A stretch of DNA of 64,000 bases from Numida meleagris (lineage: Eukaryota > Chordata > Aves > Galliformes > Numididae). Under the pieces are notes generated by a model. That model worked only from the letters and a program-made list of their open reading frames with translations, was not told where the DNA came from and did not search any database. Shown one piece after another: positions 49,579-59,925 of the stretch (within the stretch, counting starts at the first letter, position 1; each line of letters opens with the position of its first letter). Where the stretch lies: positions 10,387,399 to 10,451,398 of the forward strand of contig NC_034409.1 in NCBI RefSeq assembly GCF_002078875.1. The letters run 5' to 3'. Both the position numbers and the translations under genes were made by a program.

Positions 49579-51520
49579 ACTCCCATAGAAATAGATGAGG
49601 TGCAGTTGCTTATTATTCGGAGACTAATTATATGTGTTTGTATAGATGAAAGACAATACAGAAAAAAAACACTAATATGGTTATATTCGGTCCAGTTATT
49701 TCAGAGACTGTGGGGAGCACATATAACTGGCCTCTGCTCTGGAGCAGAATGTTGAGTATATATCTTTCCAGCATCTATATTAGTTGTCTAGACACATCTC
49801 TTAGGATTCAGAATTACAAATGACAGATTGTATACCAGACCTGATGTTTATTTGATAGAATATAGCGATATACTTATAACATGACGATAGCTGTATCTGA
49901 TACGTGCTTCATCTAAGATGAGAATTTAGTCCAAAACATTCACATGTGGCAGGGTCAGAACCTTTCTATGATTACTTTATAGAGTACAAGTTTACGTGTG
50001 CATGTGCAAAAGTCCCAAATCTTGGTATTCCGAACTTGAATTAAACTCCAGTCCAGTTAAGGTATATTAGAAATGAACTGAAGGAGAAGTGTAGAACAAA
50101 TACTGAAATTATACGAATTGTTTGATCAAGACAATTGAACAGTATTAAAAAAACATTCTAAGTCATTAAGCAAAGCTTGATTCTACAGCTCTACAAACAG
50201 GGCAAAAGATTTGAGATCTTTTTAGGATCCTTTAGGATAAAGGATTTATGGACTGAAAGCAAATGTTGATGACAAGTGGAGGATTCGTGGGCAAGAATCT
50301 GAAGTTATGCTCCTCCATAGAGGCTGCTGAGTTGAATGAGTTCTTAAATAGTCCTTTGCAATCAATGTAAGTATCAATTCTTTATAAGAATTAAACATTT
50401 TTTTTTCTTTTCTTCATTTCACTATAGAAGACATAGCTGAAATCTGAGGGTCTGAGATTTATGAGTTTTAGCTTTTTATTTTTATACATAGTAAAAATTT
50501 TGAATAGAACATGAAAAAAATGAGAAAATCTTTACAATTGTCCTGTAAGGTAGATGAGAAACTAAAGACTGCTAAATCCCTTACATACAAATCTTAAAAA
50601 AACAAACAAACAAACAAAAAAACCACAGCGAATGCTGGCTTTGTGTTTGTTTATTTCCTGCAGAATATTTTACAGATTTGGGAATTGTTAACTAGTAGTG
50701 AATTTGTTGTATTTGACTAATTAACCAGCAAAGATATTGATATAAATATATGAACAACAAAAAGAGGCATACTTTTCCTCCAGCTCAGTGATTATTGGGC
50801 ATGATAATAATTTTAAACATCAGAGAAAAATAAATGCATAATACCTTTTTAAAAATTCTTTCTCTTTCAAAGTAATTACATCTCCACCTACTCAATGCTA
50901 ATTTAAAAACGTTTAAAGATATTTCAAGATACTGTTGGATTTTCTCCTCACATTAGACTATTCTTTTCAAAATAACTTTCATATTGACAAACTAACGAAA
51001 TAAGTGATTGCTGTATCCACCACATTTTGTACAGCAGCTATGTACAAAAGTGTAGTACATGAAGTAAAGTATCTGTGTTATACTGAAAGTGCAAGGGAAA
51101 TTCTAAGGAGGTAGAATGTAACTAACATTGAAAGTTGGCAAAGACATTGCACAGTTTAACACAAGCTGTTCCCCTCTAATATCATAGTGACAGTTTCATA
51201 TAAATGACATTTTCTGAGTAATAAAATGACAAATACATCATTAAAATTAGAGACAGATTGCTAAATAGATTAGACTGCGAGTATCTTGCTTTTTTCTTTC
51301 TTCTTGTACATGCATATTTCATCTTGCTTCAAAATTATATGCCAATGTTGTTCAGATTGCCAGATCTTAAAATGAGTTTTAAAATTCTTTCAGTTCTACC
51401 ATGCAACAGTTCTCTGAGGAAAGGAAATTCAGAACTAATTTTATTTTAGTATTCTTGAACAACCACCCCAGACTGTATTATGTGAGAAGGACCAGTCACT
51501 TGTAGGAGCCTGATACAGGA
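49579..51520. other. Intergenic, nothing recognised apart from an AAAC run
   Basis: AT-rich. A tetranucleotide AAAC tract lies at 50595-50622. No gene was seen. Confidence 0.65.
50595..50622. repeat. AAAC tetranucleotide repeat
   Basis: Four or so aaac units inside an A-rich tract. Confidence 0.85.
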
Positions 51521-52463
51521 CCACAGAATCACAGAATCGTAGGAGCTGGAAAGGACCTCTGGAGATCATCTAGTCCAACCCCATGTTAAAGCAGTATATC
51601 GCACAGGAAAGTGTACAGGAGGGTTTTGAATATCTCTAGAGAAGGAGACTCATAACTTCTCTGGGCAGCTTTTTCCTGTACTCCGTCACCGTCAAAATAA
51701 AGAATTTTCTCCTCATGTTCACATGGAACTTCCTGTGTTCCAGTTTGAGCCCATTCTTTCTTTTGTTACTGGGCACCGCTGAAGAGAGCCTGGCCCCATC
51801 CACTTGATTCCCTCCACTTAGATTTTTATAAGCATTGATAAGATCCCCCCTCAGCTGAAGGGGATCTTATCAGCTCTTCCAGGCTGAACAGCCCCAAGTC
51901 TCTCAGCCTTTCTTCATAATGGAGATGCTCCAGGCACCTAACTATCTTTGTGACTCTCTGCTGGATTCTCTCCAGCAGTTCCCTGTCTTTCTTGCACTGG
52001 TGAGTTCAGAACTGGACACAATATCCTAGATGTGGCCTCACCAGGCCAGAGTAGAAGGGGAGGATCACCTCCCTCGACCTGCTGGGCACTCTCTTTTTGG
52101 TGCACCCCGGAATACCATTGGCCCTCTTGGCCACAAGGGTGCAGTGCTGCCTCATGGCCAACCTGTTGTCCACCAAACATCTAGGTCATTCTTCACAGAT
52201 CTTCTTTCCAGCAGCTCAGCCCCTAACTTGTACAGATGCATGAGGTTATTCCTCCCCAGGTGTAGGACTCTACACTTGCTCTTGTCTCTGAGCCTCATAA
52301 CATTCCTCTCTGCCCAACTCTTCAGTCTGTGCAGGTCTTGCTGAATGGCATCTCAACCTTCCAATGTGTCAGCCACTCCTTCCAGCGTTGTATCATCAAC
52401 AGACTTGCTGAGGGTGCTGTCTATCCATTAATCCCAGTCACTGATTAATGTGTTAAACAAGAC
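51521..52463 (-). mobile_element. CR1 LINE, antisense copy of about 0.94 kb
   Basis: Begins with the inverted 3' tail ccacagaatcacagaatcg and runs through the ORF2 C-terminal region (on the minus strand a piece equivalent to [24 protein letters not shown] and [15 protein letters not shown]) into the reverse-transcriptase segment. Several frameshifts. It contains an internal 13 bp perfect palindrome that other CR1 copies in the window lack. Confidence 0.92.
51836..51872. repeat. Perfect 13 bp inverted repeat inside CR1
   Basis: tgataagatcccc (51836-51848) is the exact reverse complement of ggggatcttatca (51860-51872), with an 11-base loop. At the same place the CR1 copies at 55531 and 58671 read straight through ctcagcctcctcttccc with no palindrome. 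Confidence 0.93.
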
Positions 52464-52473
52464 CATATCCAGT

Positions 52474-52580
52474 CATCCTGGGCAACCTGCTCTTGGTGAC
52501 TTTGCTTTAAATAGGGTTTCCTGGATCAGATGCCATCAAGAGGTGCTTTCCAACCTCAGACATTCAATAATTTTATGAAC
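52474..52580 (+). mobile_element. CR1 LINE 3' end fragment, + strand, abutting the antisense CR1
   Basis: Reads cctgggcaacctgctcttgg, then tccaacctcagacattcaa and a decayed octamer tail ending near 52580. It lies back-to-back with the 5'-truncated edge of the antisense CR1, so these are two separate insertions or one rearranged pair. Confidence 0.8.
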
Positions 52581-54854
52581 CTGTGAGATTTATTCCTTAG
52601 GAAACGCATCTCTACCCACATATATAACATCTTTAAAATATCTCTGTGGTTGTTTTTTGCTCATTCATTCTCACGGAGCAAGTAATTTTGCTTACTGGAG
52701 GTTATTCACAAATTCTGCAAAACCCACAGTTTGTAGAATATATAGAGACAGCTTATGAACGGAAAAAAATTGTCAGAAATCTGTAGATTTTTTAGCAGTA
52801 CCATAAGTTTATCTGCCAGTGGTGAGCTAACCAAAATCCTCTTTTGTGATAACAAAATGTGAAATATAAATATCTTTTCCTAGAGAAACCAATGATCATC
52901 TTATCAGGCAACCTTTTTTTTCGGTCATTCCAGTGGAAACAAGTGGAGATTCATTTTAGAATTGTTGATTACAGGAGAAAGGAAATGATCAATCATATTT
53001 GAACTTGATCTCTGGCAAAACCTTACTTTGTACTGTGGATATTATGTATTCTGTTGATAAAGGCACCCTGCATGAGTAAACTTAACTCACTTTGAAAGTG
53101 CTTCTATCCTTGTTGAATTTGCAAGCTATTAAAAAGGAAGATTCGATAAAATTAACCATAAGGAAGTATGAACATAATGTACAAACTAAGGCTATTTAGT
53201 TGCTAGGTAGATTCCACTTTTTGTTAGAGGCCTCTACAAATAAGTGCACAGTTGTCAGACTTGGCCTTGGCATAGTGTTTGAAATCATCTTCAGGAGTGC
53301 ATAAGTCTCAAACATTGTATAAAACTGTCTTTATATCAAGGCACAAGTGAGAGAAACTGCACTGAAAAGAACTGGATAACCTAAGCATGACAAGTACCAA
53401 GTCCATCTGGTGAAAGACTAAGGGCTCTTGGCTTCACCTAAAACAAAGAAGTGTGCTGTATGAGGACCTCATATTGTAAAATAATCTTTTGACTAAGTGT
53501 GTTCTATTTTCCCCTCTTCTGAAATGAGTGTGAGCACATCAACATCTGTAAATGTCAGACATGTGATCTGCAGTATTGAGCCGTCTCGGTTTAAATCTGC
53601 CTAATGCATGCCTTGTCTTAGTGAAGATACAGATGCTTTCTGTGGTCCTATAAAAACGTGCATTTTAATGATGAATGGGAGAGTTTATAGCTCCAATTAC
53701 TCTTGTCTCCTTTGAAGCAGGGAAACTGGCAACCCCTTATCTAGACTTTAACAGGTTGAGATAAACCTTGATAGCAAGAAGTATCTGGATTGTCAGAGCT
53801 TTTAGCAACAGTAAACTACTTAAACTAAAAGCAGCTGTTAGACAAAAAATGAACAGTACCCAATCATTTGTAAGATATTCTGTAGTGGCTGGGATAGTAC
53901 TTAATGACTTTTTTCTTTTGGACTCACATGCACAAACATGCACACTAATATAAAGCTTTGTTTTTGAAGAAATCTTGTTTAGCTAATGCACAGAAGTCAT
54001 CTGGAGGAAACAAACCATGGAGATCAGTGTGTTCAGAGAACCATAGTTTAGTTCCAACAGAGTAACAGTGAGATTACACTCACTGTTATGAAAATGTTTT
54101 TGTTCTATCTACAGATGTATGATTCCCATGTGGTGTCTGGAACTGTAGAAATGTCCTTAGTGAGAAGTAATATTCTGTCTGCTTCTTTTTTGTTCTTAAA
54201 TATATTTAAATTACGTGGACAGTTCAGACTTCTGTCATGACTTTTGAATCATCCCCAGTGTATTTTAGTGTGTTACATAAGGCAATAATTTTGACTCCCT
54301 GTGGGTTTTGTACTTTGTTTCTGCCAAATTTTTATAACGTGTTCTGGTGTAAATTTAAGTCTGTGTCTTAGTTAATATGTCAAAGCAAGGAAGGAAAGAA
54401 ACTAATTCAATTCATGGTACATCTTTGGTGTGCTCCCTTTGTTTTTGAAACACCATTCAGCAGTTTAAAAATGCTAGATGGACCTGTTTGGTTGACAGTG
54501 AAGCCTCCGATATTTATGAAGTATCTCCCTTAGGTCTCTGACAATATTTGTATTATGCACACTATTATTCTAGTTTCCCACACCATCTCCTAGAAATATG
54601 AGTAAGTAAATCTATGTTGCCTTAGTGGCAACAGTCCACGTTATATCTGTGGAATAAAAATTTACACCGCTTAAAATCCTCTCTTCTGACTGTAAGAGAC
54701 TCAGTTCTACTTGATTTTAACGTGGTGTCTGTGCACAGTTCTGCACTCAAAGATCAGCCAGCTTTGTTTGGATTACAGCCCACTTTCCCTTTAAAATCAG
54801 TTTGTGTATTTGTAAAACTTAGTTCCTCCTCAGGTAGTGCTTTGTACAACCTGC
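52581..54854. other. Intergenic, nothing recognised except one hairpin
   Basis: AT-rich DNA without a gene. A perfect hairpin is listed separately at 54063-54088. Confidence 0.65.
54063..54088. repeat. Perfect 10 bp hairpin
   Basis: taacagtgag, a 6-base loop (attaca), then ctcactgtta. Confidence 0.95.
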
Positions 54855-55025
54855 CTTGAGCCTCTTCTTCTCTGTGCTGAATTGTGATAGCTCTTTCAGC
54901 CTCTCTTTATCACTGAAGTGCTCCAGTCCCTTCATGACCCTGATGGCTCTCTGTTGGACTTTTTCTAATATGTCCATGTCTTTATCATACCGTGAGGCAG
55001 TAGAATTGGACACTGTACCCCAGTA
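54855..55025 (-). mobile_element. CR1 LINE internal fragment, old, antisense
   Basis: On the minus strand this reads ILEKVQQRAIRVMKGLEHF then LKELSQFSTEKKRLKA, the C-terminal ORF2 region of CR1. The 3' tail is missing, so the fragment is ancient or deleted. Confidence 0.85.
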
Positions 55026-55475
55026 GAACTACACAGACATTTTCCTTTTTATTTCTTTCTGTGAAAGGTGTCAGTTAATTTCTGAGAAGTTTGAATCTCT
55101 CCATTAAACTCTGATTCTCAATCCTAAATAAATATTTTTTTCTAACAGAGAGAGGACACTGCATTCTATGGAGAGCTGAGGTTTAACCTCACACTTTTCT
55201 TCATATTTAATTATAAAGGACGATGACCCTAGGTTTTCAGATAGACTACTGTATTTTCATATGCAGTTTCTTATGCTTGATGTGGCTTATGGTAGGACAT
55301 GGCAGGTTGATTCACAGTTATAGACTCCCATTCCAGACAGGAATGGAATTCCAGACCTTTGAGCTTCTCATGTGAACCAAAGACTAGTGTTCCTTCTTTC
55401 AGGATTTAGTACTATAAGGTGTTGGTGTCTAGTCTATCAAGCTTAGGCACTGGTTCATTTTCTAGTTTGAAGTAC
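55026..55475. other. Intergenic, nothing recognised
   Basis: AT-rich spacer between an old CR1 fragment and the double hairpin. Confidence 0.65.
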
Positions 55476-55527
55476 CTGGTCCCAGAAATGGGACCAGAAA
55501 AGGGACTCAGAAAATCTGAGTCCCTTT
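55476..55527. repeat. Two back-to-back perfect hairpins
   Basis: Hairpin 1: ctggtccca (55476-55484), loop gaaa, tgggaccag (55489-55497). Hairpin 2: aaagggactcaga (55499-55511), loop aaa, tctgagtcccttt (55515-55527). One base separates them. The second ends 3-4 bases before the CR1 3' tail. Confidence 0.96.
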
Positions 55528-55530
55528 AGT

Positions 55531-55937
55531 CATAGAATCATAGAATTGCTCAGGTTGGAAAAGACCCTCAAGATCGTCAAGTCCAACCACAACCAAACCA
55601 TACTACCCCAACTCCAACAATCCACCCCTAGATCATGTCCCTGAGCACCACATCCAAACGGTTTTTAAACACATTCAGGGACGGTGACTCAACCACCTCC
55701 CTGGGGAGCCTGTTCCAGTGCTTAACAACCCTTTCTGTCAAGAAGTTTTTCCTGATATCCAACCTAAACCTCCCCTAGTGCAGCTTGAGGCCATTTCCCC
55801 TTGTCCTGTCACCTGTCACCAGTGAGAGGAGACCAACCCCGCTCTCACTGCAATTATCTGTCAGGTATTTGAAGAGAGCAATAAGGTCTCTCCTCAGCCT
55901 CCTCTTCCCCAGACTAAACAGCCCCAGTTCCTTCAGT
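55531..55937 (-). mobile_element. CR1 LINE, 5'-truncated, antisense
   Basis: The inverted tail tcatagaatcatagaattg is followed by cttgactt-type CR1 3' sequence and an ORF2 C-terminal piece that on the minus strand includes [21 protein letters not shown] and [18 protein letters not shown]. It matches 58671-59070 almost base for base, and therefore belongs to the same subfamily. Confidence 0.94.
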
Positions 55938-58670
55938 GTAACTTCCTGCATCCTTTGAACAGTTTTGTAAACAAATAAGCACTTCTGAACACTTCTGGTG
56001 TTGCTCCAGAACACTTAGACCGATTTCTAGTGTGGTCACCCCTAAACTGTATTGTCGCAGAGCTTTTGCTTGTATTTAAAAAACTGTCATCTATCTCATC
56101 AGAAAATGTACTTGGGATAAAGCTGAAGTGAACACCTTGCCTGTCAAGGGAGATAGTTTACAAATACAGGATTAGTTGCCCTAGAAATAGAGCTGCTGAT
56201 TTCAACGTGGTGGCCTGCGGAGGCCTAAATCTCATCCAATCTGATATTTATGGCATTAGAATTTCTCTTTTTTTTTGTCTTCTTTTTTTCTCTTTTGTCT
56301 GTTATTTCCAGCACTGGATGGCATTCTGTCCACCAGAAACCTGCTGTTGGTAGATACAACACATCTTGTTAGCTAAGCATGAATGAAGTGCACCATATCA
56401 TACTACTGAACAAAATCTGATTTTTATACTCTTGGGAACTCAGATTATCTATTCCATTCCATGCATCAGTTCTCCGTTTCCCAGTGAAATAAGACATATA
56501 TGAAAATAGCTGTGAGAGTGAAACCTAACTTTTAAAATATGGGTAAATTTGTATGTGGTAGAAAAAGAGAGAAAAGACAGAGATAGCATTCAATATAAAT
56601 GCAGAATAAAATACTGTATTATATTTTTTCCAGTGTTTTTATCTCTGTGATGCCAGAGGTTCTGATCCTGCCAGAGCCAATCAGATTTGATGGAAATATT
56701 AGCTTGGTCTGCAGCCAAGAAATAGGTATAAAGATCAGACCTCATTAGATCTTCCTGAAATGTATTGAAATTGAGGCTTATTTTATGCAATACATAATTA
56801 GACCGTTATTGTAATTATTCCAATTTATTTCACATCAAGACTTTTGCACTGTATCCTTCCAATCTCCTATGCCTCAAGGCAGATCAGAACAAAATTTGTC
56901 ATGTCTTATCCATCTAGAGAACAATCAACTTTTATTTGTATCTGTCCTCTGCTAATAGCCAACTCCTGATGCCTCAAATGACGACAGAATTTCAGCATAG
57001 CCCAGAATGTTTGTAGATGACATCTGAACATGGGAAAGGGAGAACCTGTCTTTTCTGAAGGGTCGTTTAAAATGGTAATCATCCATTCATTTCTGAATTA
57101 CTTTTTTGACTGAGTACGTCTTGAAGTGTCATTTAATTATGTCCCTATGAAAAATAATTCTACAAAAATGACTAATTTTATGTTTTGGGCATATTTTTTT
57201 TTTTACTGAAGTAGAAAGCTTTTCCTGTCTGCCATCCTTGCATGCATGGCCTTCTTTCAAGAATTTTTGAGAGAACTTAGTTGACTGAATTTGTCTATTT
57301 AATTGTGTTGTACAGAACAGGACACAGCATCTACAGCAGCATCAGAGCTCTGAAGCCACTGGATCAAAACTATAGTAAAAATATTGTTTTCCAAATGAAA
57401 TCAGATAAGCTGTGGGAAGGCATATATGTTGATAAGGGGGATACATTTCTGATTTATGCTGCTTTCTACTGCAAAGTACTGTGTTTATTGTTCATCTGTC
57501 TCTTCAGTGAGTTCTAGACAAAATGCTGTTTCCTTCCAGGTTTTAGCTGCTGTGAACCTCAGCAAACCTTGAAGGTAATTTGTCCCTAAATGTCATAGCA
57601 CTTTCTTTTCTTTCAGTCATCCAAAACACTTAACCCTGGCACTATTGGGGAAACTCTATATTTTGGGGCTACCAGATGTTATAACAGGCTATAATATTCT
57701 GATTTTTGAAATGACATTCACAAAAAACTGATCACAGTTCTGCACTACTTGGATTATTATTTTGTTATTATAGTCCCTACATTTTATCCACTCTGGACAT
57801 CCATGGAGTTCTAAAGAGCAAGTCGGGCCTCTGCAGCTTACTACAAGATAATTTATTTTTTCCCTGGAAATGCTAAAATGGAATATACATGGTACCTCAG
57901 CTCTCAATTCATAATAAGAACATGCCATATATTCGACCTGATTTATACATGATTATTTGGTGTGGTCATTCAGTATGATTATGTGATAATAGTAATTTGT
58001 CATTAGGTAAACTGCTCAGTGCTACTGTGGCTGTAAGTGCTACATAAATGAAAGTGTGAGATTTATCTATTTATGTAATGAGATGTTGAGGTCACATCCT
58101 AGCTCTTAAAGTCTTAAACACAGAGCTTTTAAACTCATAAATTAAGTCAGGTTCAGTTTCATGGCCTACTGTTAATATAATTATTCTGTTGAAGTATCCC
58201 ATCAGAATAACAATATTTTTTTTTTGTGTTTTGGGAGATGTCTGGTCAAGAAATATTCTTAATAAATCACAGTCATACTATTACAATTGGAAGGGACAGA
58301 AGATGAGATCCCAAAGCTATTTCTGCACTTCCATGATACTGCAAACACAGCTCCAGTGAAATTTATATACCAGAAACCAACTTTATTGTTCAATAAAAGG
58401 TTTTATTGCACAGAAATTAACACCCAAATGCAACAAAAACATACTTGATATTGTCATAGAAAAATGTGTAAAAGCAAGATTAGGCAAAAAGTGAATATAC
58501 AACTATAAAGAGGAATGCATATCACTGAATGTTACAATGGTTTTGTGTTGTAGTACAGACTATTCCCAATAGCTAGAACATCCTGTCTCTTACCAGTAGA
58601 GTAATACACTTGTGAATGTACTGATAGGTATTGTGGGGCCATATGTGCCCTCACAGAATATTTTTTAAAA
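55938..58670. other. Intergenic, nothing recognised
   Basis: AT-rich. No gene, RNA or element was seen. The short ORFs have no recognisable similarity. Confidence 0.65.
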
Positions 58671-59818
58671 TCATAGAATCATGGAATTGCTCAGGTTGGA
58701 AAAGACCCTCAAGATCGTCAAGTCCAACCACAACCAAACCATACTACCCCAACTCCAACAATCCACCCCTAGATCATGTCCCTGAGCACCACATCCAAAC
58801 GGTTTTTAAACACATTCAGGGACGGTGACTCAACCACCTCCCTGGGGAGCCTGTTCCAGTGCTTAACAACCCTTTCTGTAAAGAAGTTTTTCGTGATATC
58901 CAACCTAAACCTCCCCTGATGCAGCTTGAGGCCATTTCCCCTTGTCCTGTCACCTGTCACCAGTGAGAGGAGACCAACCCCGCTCTCACTGCAATCACCT
59001 TTCAGGTATTTGAAGAGAGCAATAAGGTCTCCCCTCAGCCTCCTCTTCCCCAGACTAAACAGCCCCAGTTCCTTTAGTCTCTCCTCGTAGGGCATATTCT
59101 CCAAGCCCTTCACAAGCCTTGTTGCCCTTCTTTGGACCTGCTCCAGCACCTCAATGTCCTTTCTCTCCTGAGGTGCCCAAAACTGAACTACTTGAGGTGG
59201 GGCCTCACCAATGCCGAGTACAGGGGCAGGATTACTTCCCCAGTCCTGCTCACCACACCATTCCTGATACAAGCCAGGATGCCATTGGCCTTCTTGGCCA
59301 CCTGGGCACACTGCTGGCTCATATTCAGCCGCCTGTCCATCAGCACACCAAGGTCCCTTTCTATCAGACAGCTTTCCAGCCACTCCTCCCCAAGCCTTTA
59401 GGATTGCCTGGGGTTGTTGTGACAAAAAGGCAGGACCTGTCACTTGGCCCTATTGAAACTCATACGGTGTACCTTGGCCCATCAATGGGTCTATCCAGGT
59501 CCCTCTGTAGTGCCTTTCTACCCTCTGGCAGATCAACACACCCTCCCAATTTGGTGTCATCTGCAAACTTACTGAGGGTGCACTCAATCCCCTCATCAAG
59601 ATCATTGATAAAGATGTTGAATAGAAGAGGCCCCAGCACTGAGCCCTGGGGGACACCGCTCGTGACTGGCCGCCAACTGAATTTAACTCCATTGACCACA
59701 GCTCTCTGGGCCCAGCCATCCAGCCAGTGTTTCAACCAGCAGAGCGTATGCCCATCCAAATCACGGGCAGCCAGCTTCTCCACAAGGATGCTGTGGGGGA
59801 CAGTGTCAAAGGCCTTTT
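58671..59818 (-). mobile_element. CR1 LINE, antisense copy of about 1.15 kb with RT core
   Basis: On the minus strand it starts at [15 protein letters not shown] and shows the reverse-transcriptase signatures [20 protein letters not shown] and FADDTKLGG (the catalytic ADD of non-LTR elements). After a frame break near 59450 it continues with [33 protein letters not shown] and [15 protein letters not shown] to the tail at 58671. The upstream endonuclease is missing, so the element is not autonomous. Confidence 0.95.
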
Positions 59819-59902
59819 TCCTTCTGTTCCCTTTGTCCGCCAATACAACACTCATTTTTGCCTTATTCCTTGGTCTAGCTATTTCTTTAACTTTGTCTTG
59901 CC

Positions 59903-59925
59903 TTTTTTTTTTTTTTTTTTTTTTT
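59903..59925. repeat. T(23) homopolymer
   Basis: Uninterrupted run of 23 T about 85 bases from the truncated 5' edge of the CR1 copy. On the minus strand it is an A-run upstream of the element. Confidence 0.95.
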
